Source: Pacificitalea sp040119125
Lineage (GTDB): Bacteria > Pseudomonadota > Alphaproteobacteria > Rhodobacterales > Rhodobacteraceae
Length of the DNA stretch: 64,000 bases
Direction of reading: 5' to 3'
Assembly: GCA_040119125.1 (NCBI GenBank)
Contig: JBEDTR010000005.1
Span: forward strand, 124,001 to 188,000
Shown here: positions 42,226 to 51,265 of the stretch, one piece after another
Layout: each line of letters begins with the position of its first letter
Numbering within the stretch: position 1 is the stretch's first letter
Made by a program: the position numbers and the translations under genes
Notes under the pieces: generated by a model
Seen by the model: only the letters and a program-made list of their open reading frames with translations
Told to the model about the DNA's origin: nothing
Database searches by the model: none

Positions 42226-42372
42226 GGCTGTCCTGCGATCGGCAATGGGAAGACACCCCATGCGAGGGGCTCGGGCCGCGAGATAGCCCAGCAGGCGCTC
42301 AAAGGCCAGAGCCCGCGTGTGCAGGACTTATCTGCGCAGGCGCACGCTTGTCAGGTGGATCGGGAGGCCGCG

Positions 42373-42960
42373 CTACTGGGCGGCAAAGAACCGGGCCGCA
42401 GGCACATGCCCGGCCAGCGACGCGGTCGCGGACCATCCGCGTTCCAGCGTCGTGTCACCAACAATCACCACGCCATCGGGGTCGAGCCGCGCCGCGCGCA
42501 GCATGCCGCGCAGCCGAGCACGGGTCTCACCCCAGCTTTCAGCGAGGGGTGGCGCCTGCGTGACGGGGGCAAAGCCTAGGCCCTGCATGGCCTGCAATCG
42601 CATGGCCAGCATGTCGGCGTCAAACGGCGGCTGGGTCAGCAGACCCGTCTCGCAATGCTGAAGGGTCCGCAGCTTCGCCGCTCTCGCAGCCGGCACTTCA
42701 TCGCGGTGGCGCAGCAGACGCAGGGCATTGGTGGAAAACAGGAACGCCACGATATCGCGCCCCGAGGCCGCATGCACCGTGGCATAGGTCCGGTAATCGA
42801 GACCCAATTCCTTGGCCCTTGCCACCCGCCGCTTGATCACGTTGAGCGGAAGCTGCGGCAGCAACTCGGCGCGCGCCTTGCCCCATGCCACGCGCCGCCA
42901 ACTGGTGCCGCGCTCCATCGTCGGGCCACCATTATGGCCGGGACCATGCGGCAGGGTCAT
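42373..42960 (-). CDS. Conserved hypothetical protein inside the riboflavin operon
   Basis: This 195-residue protein begins MTLPHGPGHNGGPTMERG and has a conserved basic segment (SWRRVAWGKARAEL, then LPLNVIKRRVARAKELGLDYR). A helical region follows (ASGRDIVAFLFSTNAL), and the C-terminal half ends VVIVGDTTLERGW...ARFFAAQ. There is no signal peptide or membrane helix. The ATG overlaps the ribE stop by four bases, so it is translated with riboflavin synthase. I recognise it as a recurrent neighbour in Rhodobacteraceae rib operons but know no function. A role in flavin metabolism or a reading-coupled regulator are guesses. Confidence 0.75.
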   Translation of the reverse strand: MTLPHGPGHNGGPTMERGTSWRRVAWGKARAELLPQLPLNVIKRRVARAKELGLDYRTYATVHAASGRDIVAFLFSTNALRLLRHRDEVPAARAAKLRTLQHCETGLLTQPPFDADMLAMRLQAMQGLGFAPVTQAPPLAESWGETRARLRGMLRAARLDPDGVVIVGDTTLERGWSATASLAGHVPAARFFAAQ

Positions 42961-43571
42961 GCGCCGCCCTGCGCCACCTGCCCCGTTTCCGCCAGCCGGG
43001 CGACGTAACGCGCCAATGTGTCGATTTCCAGATTGATCGCATCGCCCACCTGCGCGCCGCCCCATGTGGTTGCGGTTTTGGTATGCGGGATGATGTTGAC
43101 GCCAAATTCGTTGCCCGCGACCTCATTCACAGTAAGCGACGCGCCATTCAGCGCGACGGACCCCTTGGGCGCGATGAAGCGGGCCAGAGCCTCCGGCGCG
43201 CGGAACGTCAGGCGCGTGCTGTCGCCTTCGTCCTGCATCGCGATCAACTCCGCCACCCCGTCGACATGGCCCGACACGATATGTCCGCCCAGCTCATCGC
43301 CCACACGCAGCGCGCGTTCTAGGTTCAGTCGCCGCCCCTCAGGCCAGCCATCGGCCCCGATATTGGTCTTCGACACCGTCTCCGCGCTGATCTCCACGTC
43401 GAACCAGTCCGGGCCCAGTTCCACCACTGTCAGGCAAACCCCGTCGCAGGCGATGGAGGCGCCAATATCAATACCGCTGGTGTCATAGCCGGTGCCGATC
43501 CGGGCGCGGATGTCGCCCCGGCGCGTCGCATGGCGGACCTGACCGATATCGGTGACGATGCCTGTGAACAT
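42957..43571 (-). CDS. ribE: Riboflavin synthase alpha subunit
   Basis: This 204-residue protein has the duplicated lumazine-binding repeats: MFTGIVTDIGQV at the N-terminus with SIACDGVCLTV, and the second copy with GSVALNGASLTVNEV. It dismutates two lumazines to riboflavin. It is the first gene of the rib operon here. No FMN riboswitch is visible in the 218 bases before the divergent kpsS gene, and ribD is not adjacent. Confidence 0.95.
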   Translation of the reverse strand: MFTGIVTDIGQVRHATRRGDIRARIGTGYDTSGIDIGASIACDGVCLTVVELGPDWFDVEISAETVSKTNIGADGWPEGRRLNLERALRVGDELGGHIVSGHVDGVAELIAMQDEGDSTRLTFRAPEALARFIAPKGSVALNGASLTVNEVAGNEFGVNIIPHTKTATTWGGAQVGDAINLEIDTLARYVARLAETGQVAQGGA

Positions 43572-43789
43572 GGCGCTAAGCCTCCGGCTGTTTTGCTATT
43601 GGCTCAGGGGTAGCCCTGCCTCAAGGCTACGGCAAGGGGGTTGGCGCACGCGGGCCCGCGCGAACTGCCGGACAGGGCGATGCATATTGGCCCCTCCGCG
43701 ACGCGAAGATGCCATGAAACCGCCGCGCCGCTATGGTCGTGTCTATACAGATGAAGTATCGGCGATGCCCGAGGAGCACCGACACCGCC

Positions 43790-45106
43790 ATGACCAGCAC
43801 CCCCACCGCACCGGGCGGCATGCCTGCCCCTGAGCCCCGCCGCTTTTTGTTCCTGCAGGGGCCGCATGGGCCGTTCTTCGACCGGCTGGGACGGATGTTG
43901 CGGGCTGCCGGGGCGCAGGTCTGGCGCGTCGGCTTCAACAGCGGGGACGAGGTATTCTGGCGCGACCGGGACAGCTACATTGCCTTCGACGGCATCAGCG
44001 CCGATTGGCCTGAGACGTTTTCGGCGCTGATCGCGGAGCGGCAGATCACCGACATCGTGCTTTATGGCGATGTGCGCACCATCCATGCCCGCGCCGTCGA
44101 GATCGCCCGCGAAGCCGGGCTGGTCGTGCATGTTTTCGAGGAAGGCTACCTGCGCCCCTATTGGATCACCTATGAGCGCGGCGGCTCCAACGGCAATTCG
44201 CAGCTGATGCAACTGACGCTGGACGACATGCGGGAGGCGCTGGCGCAATGCGATACCGAAATGCCCGACAGCCCGTCGCTTTGGGGTGATATGCGTCACC
44301 ATGTGTTCTACGGCGCGCTCTACCACGCGCAGGTGATGTTTCGAAACGCGCGCTACCGCAATTTCCAGCCCCATCGCGATCTGCCGGTGACGCGGGAATT
44401 CCAACTCTACCTGAAACGGCTGCTGCTGATGCCGTGGCTGGCGCTGGACCGCATGACCGCGACCACGCGCATCCGGCGCGGCGGCTTTCCCTATCATCTG
44501 GCGCTGTTGCAGCTGGAACATGACAGCAGCTTTCAGCAACACAGCCCGTTCGACACGATGGCGGGGTTTCTGGAACTGGTGATCGAAGGCTTCGCCGCTG
44601 GCGCGCCCGCCCACCATCATCTGGTGTTCAAGGCCCATCCTCTGGAGGATGGCCGCGTCCCCCAGCGGCAGGTAATCCGCCGGTTGGCGCGTCAGCATGG
44701 TGTGGCGGGGCGGGTGCATTATGTGCGCGGCGGGAAACTCGCGCGGCTGCTCAACGATGCGCGCAGCGCCGTCACCGTCAACTCCACCGCCGGGCAACAG
44801 GTGCTGTGGCGCGGGCTGCCCCTGCGGGTTTTTGGCGACGCGGTCTATGCCAAGCCGCATTTCGTCTCCCAGCAGCCGTTGCCGGAGTTCTTCGCCGCGC
44901 CGATGCGCCCCGATAGCCGCGCCTATCGCGATTTCCGCTCCTACCTGCTGGAAACCTCGCAAGTGGCAGGCGGGTTTTATTCCGCGCGCGGGCGGCGGCA
45001 GTTGCTTCGGCAGGTGGTGGATATGATGCTCGCCCCTGATGATCCCTATGAAGCCTTGGCGCAGGGCCGTCCCACGCCGCGTCACATGCTGAAAGTCGTG
45101 ACCTGA
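43790..45106 (+). CDS. kpsS: Capsule polysaccharide Kdo transferase KpsS-like
   Basis: This 438-residue cytoplasmic protein begins with the family segment FLFLQGPHGPFFDRLGRML. It has the conserved VFEEGYLRPYWITYERGG, FKAHPLEDG and VNSTAGQQVLWRGLPLRV motifs of KpsS/LipB. KpsS adds the first Kdo to the lipid anchor of group 2 capsules. The start is uncertain because the nearest Shine-Dalgarno-like GAGGAG is about 15 bases upstream. It leads the three-gene capsule cluster. Confidence 0.9.
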   Translation: MTSTPTAPGGMPAPEPRRFLFLQGPHGPFFDRLGRMLRAAGAQVWRVGFNSGDEVFWRDRDSYIAFDGISADWPETFSALIAERQITDIVLYGDVRTIHARAVEIAREAGLVVHVFEEGYLRPYWITYERGGSNGNSQLMQLTLDDMREALAQCDTEMPDSPSLWGDMRHHVFYGALYHAQVMFRNARYRNFQPHRDLPVTREFQLYLKRLLLMPWLALDRMTATTRIRRGGFPYHLALLQLEHDSSFQQHSPFDTMAGFLELVIEGFAAGAPAHHHLVFKAHPLEDGRVPQRQVIRRLARQHGVAGRVHYVRGGKLARLLNDARSAVTVNSTAGQQVLWRGLPLRVFGDAVYAKPHFVSQQPLPEFFAAPMRPDSRAYRDFRSYLLETSQVAGGFYSARGRRQLLRQVVDMMLAPDDPYEALAQGRPTPRHMLKVVT

Positions 45107-45329
45107 GCCGCAAACAGGCGATCACCAAGCCAAAATGTTCGATTTGTGCCACCGCGCCGCCCTGCCCCAACATCTGCTTTGCAGGCTTCCAATCCTGACG
45201 AAAGCGCGGCGGATGGGTCACACCCGCCTCCATGCGGGCCGAACCGCGCAGGGGTGGCTTCCGTTTCTTCGGTCATGCTGTAGGGTTGCAGGCAAAACTT
45301 GAGGCGCAATCCGTAAAGGGGCCCGAGCA

Positions 45330-46469
45330 GTGAATACCGGACTAATGAATTGGGCCCGCCGCGTGGCCTTGCTATCGCTTATTGTCGTTGTCGCAGCCTG
45401 TGCGCTGCCCCGCAGCGGTCCAAATAAGAAAGAAATCTTTGCCGGATCGGTTCTGAACGATGGCGATGCCTTCGTCGTGTCGGTCAATGACCGCGTGACC
45501 CGCGCCACTGCGGTGGTTCCCGCACTCGGCTTTTCCGGCAGTTTCGTGAACGCGGGCGCGCTTGGCTCCGACACGATCCGCCCCGGCGACATGCTGGGCC
45601 TGACCATTTATGAAAACGTCGATGAAGGGCTGCTGGTCAATCCCGGCCAGAACGCGACGCTTCTGGACGAAGTGCAGGTCGATGGCGCGGGCTTTATCTT
45701 TGTGCCTTATGCGGGCCGGATCCGCGCGGCAGGCAATACGCCCGAGGCCGTGCGCCGCATCATCACCTCCAAGCTCGACACGCAGACGCCCGATCCGCAG
45801 GTTCTGGTGCGCAGGCTTGCCGGTGACGGCGCGACCGTATCAGTCGTGGGCGGCGTCGGCGCGCAAGGCGTCTACCCGATCGAACGCCCGACCCGCACCC
45901 TGTCGGCGATGATTGCCCGCGCTGGCGGCATCGCCATCGAGCCGGAGATCGCGCAGATCACCATCGTGCGCGGCGGCCAACGTGCCCGTGTCTGGTTCAA
46001 CGACCTTTACCGCAACCCGCGCTACGACATCGCCCTGCGCGGCGGCGACCGCATTCTGGTCGAGGAGGACACCCGCGCCTTCACCGCGCTCGGCGCCACT
46101 GGCACCCAGAACCGGGTGCAATTCCGCTCGCAGACCATTTCCGCTATCGAAGCCATCGCGCAGGTCGGCGGTCTCAGCACCCAGCTGGCCGACCCGACCG
46201 GCGTTTTCGTGTTCCGCAATGAGCCGGAGGACGTTGCCCGCGCCGTGCTGGGCCGTAATGATCTGCAAGGCACGCAGCGCTTCGTCTATGTGCTGGACCT
46301 GACCGAGCCCAACGGCATGTTCCAAGCACGCGATTTCGCCATCCGCGACAGCGACACGGTCTATGTCACCGAAGCACCCTTTGTGCAGTGGCAAAAGACC
46401 CTCTCCGCGCTCACCGGCAGCGTCGGCGCAGCCGCAGGGGTGGTCAGCACCGCCTCCTCGCTGCAGTAA
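45330..46469 (+). CDS. Outer-membrane polysaccharide export lipoprotein (Wza/KpsD family)
   Basis: This protein of about 379 residues has a lipoprotein signal peptide (ARRVALLSLIVVVAAC, lipid-modified Cys in VAACAL). A polysaccharide export domain (DTIRPGDMLGLTIYENVD through VQVDGAGFIFVPYAGRI) and two SLBB-type beta-grasp repeats follow. It should form the outer membrane exit pore for capsule. The GTG at 45330 follows AAAGGGG at a good distance. An ATG at 45345 is the alternative. No KpsMT or KpsE gene is next to it. Confidence 0.9.
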   Translation: MNTGLMNWARRVALLSLIVVVAACALPRSGPNKKEIFAGSVLNDGDAFVVSVNDRVTRATAVVPALGFSGSFVNAGALGSDTIRPGDMLGLTIYENVDEGLLVNPGQNATLLDEVQVDGAGFIFVPYAGRIRAAGNTPEAVRRIITSKLDTQTPDPQVLVRRLAGDGATVSVVGGVGAQGVYPIERPTRTLSAMIARAGGIAIEPEIAQITIVRGGQRARVWFNDLYRNPRYDIALRGGDRILVEEDTRAFTALGATGTQNRVQFRSQTISAIEAIAQVGGLSTQLADPTGVFVFRNEPEDVARAVLGRNDLQGTQRFVYVLDLTEPNGMFQARDFAIRDSDTVYVTEAPFVQWQKTLSALTGSVGAAAGVVSTASSLQ

Positions 46470-46474
46470 ACCCA

Positions 46475-48574
46475 ATGGGGCCGCAGACCCCGCCTGATCC
46501 TGATCCCGCCGGGGCTGACCACAGCGCCCGGCGGCTTCATGTCTACAATGCCGGTTTTCTGACCCAGCCCCGGCTACGGCGCATTTTGACGCTGGCAGGC
46601 TGGCAGGTGAGATTGGGCTGGCCACGCCGGGACACGCCCGACGATTGGGTCGGCGTCTGGGGCCGCAGCCGCTACGCCGCGCGGGGCGAGGCCGTCGCCG
46701 CCCGCCAAGCCACAGGGTTGCTTAGGGTTGAGGATGCGTTTCTGCGCTCCGTCCATCCGGGGCGCGCGGGCGCGCCACCGCTGGGCCTGCTGCTCGATCC
46801 CGTGGGCGTGCATTTCGACAGCGCCACACCATCGACGCTGGAACAGCTTCTCGCCACCCATCCGCTGGACGACACCGCGCTGCTGAACCGTGCGCGCGCC
46901 GCCATGGCGCGGCTTCAAGCGCGCAACCTGTCCAAATATAACGATTTCGACCCGGACCTGCCTGCGCCTGCCCCCGGCTATGTGCTGGTCGTGGACCAGA
47001 CCGCCGGTGACGCGTCGATCCGCCATGGCGGGGCCAGCGCGGCGACGTTCAACGAAATGCTGGCCTTCGCACAGATCGAAAATCCCGGCGCACGCATCCT
47101 CATCAAGACCCACCCCGAGACCCGCGCAGGCTATCGCGGCGGCCATTTCGCCACCGATCCCGGCCTGCCGCAGGTCGAAATTTACGACGCGCCCGCCTCC
47201 CCCTGGGCCCTGCTAGAAGGCGCGACGGCGGTCTATACCGTGTCGTCGCAACTGGGGTTCGAGGCGATCATGGCAGGCCATAAGCCCCGCGTGTTCGGTC
47301 AGCCCTTCTATGCCGGCTGGGGCCTGACGCAGGACGAAACGCCGGTGCCCCGCCGCGAACGCCGCCTGACCCGGGCGCAGCTTTTCGCCGCTGCGATGAT
47401 CCTTGCACCCACATGGTATGACCCCTTCCGCGATGAGCTCTGCGATCTGGAACGCGGCATCGATATTCTGGAGGCGCAGACGCGCGCATGGCGCGAGGAC
47501 CGCGCAGGCGGTGTGGGCTACGGCATGCGTGCGTGGAAGCGCGGGCATATGCAGCGCATCTTTGGCCACTCGCGGCGGCTACGTTTCAGCGACGACCCCG
47601 CCCGCGCCGCGCGTCTGGCCGCCGCATCAGCCACGCCGGTGCTGGCTTGGGCCGGGCGTGTCATCCCCGCGCTGGAGGCCGAAACCGCTGCGCTCGCCGT
47701 GCCTCTGGTCCGGGTCGAGGATGGGTTTTTGCGCTCTCGTGGATTAGGCGCGCAACTGGTGGCGCCGCTGTCGCTCGTCCGCGATGATCTGGGCATCTAC
47801 TACGACCCCACCGGCCCCAGCCGTTTGGAATGCCTCATCACCGCCGCGCCGGCGTTGCCCGCCCCTGACGAGGAGCGCGCGCGTCGGGTGATCGCCCGGC
47901 TGATCCGCGCGGGGCTGAGCAAATACAACCTGTCGCGTCCGCTGCCCGATCTGCCAGAAGGGCGGCGTATCCTTGTGCCCGGTCAGGTCGAAGACGATGC
48001 GTCAATCCAGTTGGGATGCACCTCGGTCCGGCGCAATCTGGCCCTGCTGCGCCATGCGCGCGCCGCCAATCCTGATGCGGTGATCGTCTACAAACCCCAC
48101 CCCGATGTCGAAGCCGGGCTGCGCCCCGGTCGGCTCAGCCCGCAGGACACCGCTGGTCTGGCCGATGTGATCGCCTCCGAGGCCGACCCCATCGGCCTGA
48201 TTGACGCCTGCGATGCGGTCTGGACCATGACATCGCTCATGGGGTTCGAGGCGCTGCTGCGGGGCAAGCCGGTGACCTGCCTTGGCGCGCCGTTCTACGC
48301 GGGGTGGGGGCTGACCGATCAGGCGATCCCCCTGCCCGCCGCCTGCGCCGCCCGCAGGCAAGCCCGCCCGAGCCTGACACAACTGGCCCATGCCGTCCTG
48401 ATCGATTACCCGCGCTATTTCGATCCGGTGACCGGCACCGCCTGCCCGGTCGAAGTGGTTGTCGACCGGTTGGAAAACGCCCCCGCCCGTGCCCATCGGC
48501 CCGCCCCACACCACCGCCTGCTGGCGCGCGCGCAGGGAATGCTGGCGGGCTATGCGTGGCTGTGGCGGCGGTGA
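46475..48574 (+). CDS. kpsC: Capsule polysaccharide Kdo transferase KpsC-like
   Basis: This 699-residue protein is made of two related halves, as in KpsC. Each has a LLRVEDAFLRS / LVRVEDGFLRS motif, an ARNLSKYNDF / AGLSKYNLSR motif, a DASI motif (GDASIRHGG, DDASIQLGC), an IKTHPE / YKPHPD motif and a FYAGWGLT end. KpsC alternately adds Kdo residues to build the beta-linked poly-Kdo linker. The start at 46475 is five bases after the export gene stop. The Pro-rich lead (residues 1-20) is not conserved. Confidence 0.92.
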   Translation: MGPQTPPDPDPAGADHSARRLHVYNAGFLTQPRLRRILTLAGWQVRLGWPRRDTPDDWVGVWGRSRYAARGEAVAARQATGLLRVEDAFLRSVHPGRAGAPPLGLLLDPVGVHFDSATPSTLEQLLATHPLDDTALLNRARAAMARLQARNLSKYNDFDPDLPAPAPGYVLVVDQTAGDASIRHGGASAATFNEMLAFAQIENPGARILIKTHPETRAGYRGGHFATDPGLPQVEIYDAPASPWALLEGATAVYTVSSQLGFEAIMAGHKPRVFGQPFYAGWGLTQDETPVPRRERRLTRAQLFAAAMILAPTWYDPFRDELCDLERGIDILEAQTRAWREDRAGGVGYGMRAWKRGHMQRIFGHSRRLRFSDDPARAARLAAASATPVLAWAGRVIPALEAETAALAVPLVRVEDGFLRSRGLGAQLVAPLSLVRDDLGIYYDPTGPSRLECLITAAPALPAPDEERARRVIARLIRAGLSKYNLSRPLPDLPEGRRILVPGQVEDDASIQLGCTSVRRNLALLRHARAANPDAVIVYKPHPDVEAGLRPGRLSPQDTAGLADVIASEADPIGLIDACDAVWTMTSLMGFEALLRGKPVTCLGAPFYAGWGLTDQAIPLPAACAARRQARPSLTQLAHAVLIDYPRYFDPVTGTACPVEVVVDRLENAPARAHRPAPHHRLLARAQGMLAGYAWLWRR

Positions 48575-48610
48575 TGACGCCCCGCGCAACACCGGCAAGA
48601 GCGCAACAGG

Positions 48611-48765
48611 AGCTTGCCCGTGGGAGGACGCTATGGCAGTTGAGCGGGGCGCTTTATGCCCGCCACACACCTCCCCGCCCTGAGGTCAGCGCGAGGTTTA
48701 AAAGCGCCAGCCCGCGGGAACGCGCCCGCGCGGCTTCGCCTTGTTCGCGGGCGATGGTGTGTTGT
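48611..48765 (+). repeat. Structured intergenic repeat, dispersed copy D
   Basis: It aligns with the tandem copies at 60871-61424. It has AGCTTGCCCGTGGGA at the start, GCGCTTTATGCCCGCCACAC, CTCCCCGCCCTGAGGTCAGCG, AAAAGCGCCAGCCCGCGGGAA, then hairpin 2 (CGCCCGCG 48723-48730 with CGCGGGCG 48746-48753). The right arm of hairpin 1, about 14 bases, is deleted in this copy. It lies between the ends of kpsC and the glutamate dehydrogenase gene, which converge on it. Confidence 0.75.
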
Positions 48766-48811
48766 TCAAACGTAGCCGGGGCCGCGCCTTGCTGGTCAGC
48801 GCAAGCGCCTC

Positions 48812-50254
48812 CTACAATCCCTTCGCCTTGTAGCTTTGCGCCACGCGCTCGATCGCGACCAGATACGCGGCGACGCGCAGGTCACTTACGTCGTCGCGAC
48901 CGTGCCAGACCTCGCGCATTGACTGATAAGCCTCGCGCATCGTGTCATCGAGACCGGAGCGCACCAGCTCCAGCTCCCCTGCCCCTTGCAGGTATTTCTC
49001 CTTGAAGCCGGGGCTCAATTTCCAGCCGGTGCCCTGATCCGCCGACAGGCGTTCCAACTCATCGACGATCAACTGGTGGCGCGATTCCTCCTGCCGCCGT
49101 TGCATCCGGCCAAAGCGGATGTGGCTCAGGTTCTTGACCCATTCGAAATAGGACACCGTGACGCCGCCCGCGTTGGCATACATGTCCGGCACGATGACCG
49201 TGCCCGCCTCGCGCAGGATCTCATCCGCGCCGGATGTGATCGGGCCATTCGCGGCCTCGATGATCAGCGGCGCGCGGATGCGGCGGGCGTTCGACAGGTT
49301 GATCACCCCCTCCAGCGCCGCCGGGATCAGGATGTCGCATTCCGCCTCCAGTAGCACTTCGCCGCTTTCGACATATTGCGCGCCGGGATAGCCGGTCACG
49401 CCGCCATGCAGGGCGATCCATTGGCGGATATCTTCGGGGTCGAGCCCGTCTGGATCAACCAGCCCGCCATCATGTTCGATCACTGCAGTGATCTTCGCGC
49501 CGTCCTCTTCGCTCAAGAACCGGGCCGCATGATAGCCCACATTGCCCAGACCCTGCACAATGACCCGCTTGCCGTCGAGCGTGGGCGACAGACCGGCAGC
49601 TTTCGCATCTTCGGGATGGCGGAAGAATTCGCGCAAGCCGTATTGCACGCCACGCCCTGTTGCCTCCACCCGACCCGCGATGCCGCCGGCGTGCAGCGGC
49701 TTGCCGGTGACGCAGGCGCGCGCGTTGATATCGGTGGTGTTCATCCGCGCATATTGATCCGCAATCCACGCCATTTCCCGTTCGCCCGTGCCCATATCCG
49801 GCGCAGGCACGTTCTGTGCGGGGTGGATCATGTCGCGCTTGATCAGCTCATAGGCGAAGCGTCGGGTGATGCGCTCCATCTCATGTTCGTCCCATTCGCG
49901 AGGATCGATGCACAGCCCGCCCTTGGAGCCGCCGAACGGGGCCTCAACCAGCGCGCATTTATAGGTCATCAGCGCGGCGAGCGCCTCGACCTCGTCCTGA
50001 TTGACGGCCATCGAATAACGGATACCGCCCTTGACCGGCTCCATATGTTCCGAATGGACCGACCGGTAGCCGGTAAAGGTGCGGATCTCGCCGCGCAACC
50101 GGACGCCGAAGCGCACCGTATAGGTGGCGTTGCAGACGCGGATCTTCTCCTTCAGGCCCGGCGGCAGATCCATCAGACCCACAGCCCGGTCGAACATCAG
50201 ATCGACAGATTTGCGGAAGCTCGGCTCATTCGAAACGGGTTTGACGGCTGCCAT
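48812..50254 (-). CDS. Glu/Leu/Phe/Val dehydrogenase (glutamate dehydrogenase)
   Basis: This 480-residue protein has MEPVKGGIRYS and APFGGSKGGLCIDP with the substrate and catalytic Lys. It also has the catalytic Asp region NVPAPDMGTGEREMAW and the Rossmann motif VIVQGLGNVGYHAARFL. It interconverts glutamate and 2-oxoglutarate plus ammonia. Length and the C-terminal region fit the roughly 50-kDa hexameric type. An AGGAGG site lies six bases before the ATG. The gene links nitrogen released by the window's amidases to central carbon, by inference only. Confidence 0.93.
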   Translation of the reverse strand: MAAVKPVSNEPSFRKSVDLMFDRAVGLMDLPPGLKEKIRVCNATYTVRFGVRLRGEIRTFTGYRSVHSEHMEPVKGGIRYSMAVNQDEVEALAALMTYKCALVEAPFGGSKGGLCIDPREWDEHEMERITRRFAYELIKRDMIHPAQNVPAPDMGTGEREMAWIADQYARMNTTDINARACVTGKPLHAGGIAGRVEATGRGVQYGLREFFRHPEDAKAAGLSPTLDGKRVIVQGLGNVGYHAARFLSEEDGAKITAVIEHDGGLVDPDGLDPEDIRQWIALHGGVTGYPGAQYVESGEVLLEAECDILIPAALEGVINLSNARRIRAPLIIEAANGPITSGADEILREAGTVIVPDMYANAGGVTVSYFEWVKNLSHIRFGRMQRRQEESRHQLIVDELERLSADQGTGWKLSPGFKEKYLQGAGELELVRSGLDDTMREAYQSMREVWHGRDDVSDLRVAAYLVAIERVAQSYKAKGL

Positions 50255-50372
50255 CGGATCCTCCTGTCACGCAGCATTTGGGCGCTGCCTGTGGGAGTGT
50301 AGGGTGAAATCCCCGCGCGGACACATGTGTTTGCACCGAGGATGCCACCGTGCCCGGTATGGCAGGCCGGGA

Positions 50373-50948
50373 TCAGCCGCGCGGATCGCCGCCCGCGAGC
50401 CGAAACTCGATGATCTGCGCCATCGCTTTGGCCTGCGGGGCGGACACCACACCGCCCACGCCGATCCGCCGTCCCATCCGCCACCACAGGCCCGGCGCCC
50501 AGACCCGGCTTGCCGGGGTCCGAAGCCGCAGAAGAAAGCCGTTCGATGGCTTCATCGCAAATGTGCCACGCTCCACCGCCGCGATCTGATCGAGCGGCGC
50601 AACCACCCGTCCCGGCTTCCCGTCCCGGTCCAATTCCATCAGCGCGGTCTCAGTCAGGACTAGGGGACAGCCTGTCGCGCGGCGCATCGCTTCCGCCCCA
50701 ATCAGCACGAGGAGCCCGCCAAGGATCAACCCGACCCGCGTCAGCGCCCCGCCGTCGGGCAGGGTCAGGCCCAGCCACAACAGCATCGCGCCCAGCGCCA
50801 CCAATACCACAAGAGCCAACCCGCGCCGCGCCGCGCTGGGGCGGGCCTCTGCCAGCACGGACATGCCAGACGGATCGACAGCCTTATCATGGTCCGCCTC
50901 GGCGGGCGGCATCTGAGGTGGGGCAGGCTGCACAGGGTCGCGGGTCAT
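50373..50948 (-). CDS. Hypothetical membrane protein
   Basis: This 191-residue protein has a Pro-rich cytoplasmic lead and two membrane helices (GLALVVLVALGAMLLWLGL and VGLILGGLLVLIGAEAM, about residues 43-85). A soluble C-terminal PH-like beta region follows (LVLTETALMELDRDGKPGRVVAPLDQIAAVERG, then GFLLRLRTPASRVWAPGLWWRMGRRIGVGG). This is a common layout of unassigned Rhodobacteraceae proteins. AAAGGA seven bases before the ATG sets the start at 50948. No function can be given. Confidence 0.75.
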   Translation of the reverse strand: MTRDPVQPAPPQMPPAEADHDKAVDPSGMSVLAEARPSAARRGLALVVLVALGAMLLWLGLTLPDGGALTRVGLILGGLLVLIGAEAMRRATGCPLVLTETALMELDRDGKPGRVVAPLDQIAAVERGTFAMKPSNGFLLRLRTPASRVWAPGLWWRMGRRIGVGGVVSAPQAKAMAQIIEFRLAGGDPRG

Positions 50949-51265
50949 CGGCTGTCCTTTCGGGCGGTTCAAGCGGGCGGCCGCCTTTGCTGCTGCATAT
51001 CGGCTTCGGCCCGTCCGCGCCATCACCTAGCAAGAGCAGCCCAGCTGGCAGGCGCGTGATGGCCCCCCACCCGCACAGGGCGCAGCATCGTAAATTACGC
51101 GCCGGATCTCCGTCATTTTTCCATGCTGTCTATTTTTCAGGCGACGTGCCCGCAGCCTGCGCCGCGCCCTGCGATCCGCGCCTCCCACTCACCTGAATTA
51201 AAAAACAGTCTTGACTGATTTTTTCCATCGCGCAACGCTGCGCCGGTAAGAATAGGAGATCGCGC
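50949..51265. other. Upstream region of the isochorismatase-TRAP operon
   Basis: These 317 bases between divergent genes hold no convincing gene. The right end is AT-rich and carries the CAGTC-TT-GACTG palindrome at 51206-51217 flanked by A and T runs. TTGACT (51211-51216) inside the palindrome could be a -35 element. The remaining part is GC-rich without repeats that I can identify. Confidence 0.4.
51206..51217. promoter_or_regulatory. Palindromic operator-like site CAGTC-TT-GACTG
   Basis: CAGTC (51206-51210) and GACTG (51213-51217) form a perfect palindrome around TT, within A-rich left and T-rich right flanks. It contains a possible -35 (TTGACT) and lies about 50 bases before the first gene of the operon that encodes its own TetR regulator. 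This makes it the best candidate operator for that regulator. Confidence 0.55.

Noticed and set aside
43572..43732. FMN riboswitch before ribE
   Set aside because: The conserved RFN element blocks are not visible in the short intergenic region before the divergent capsule gene.
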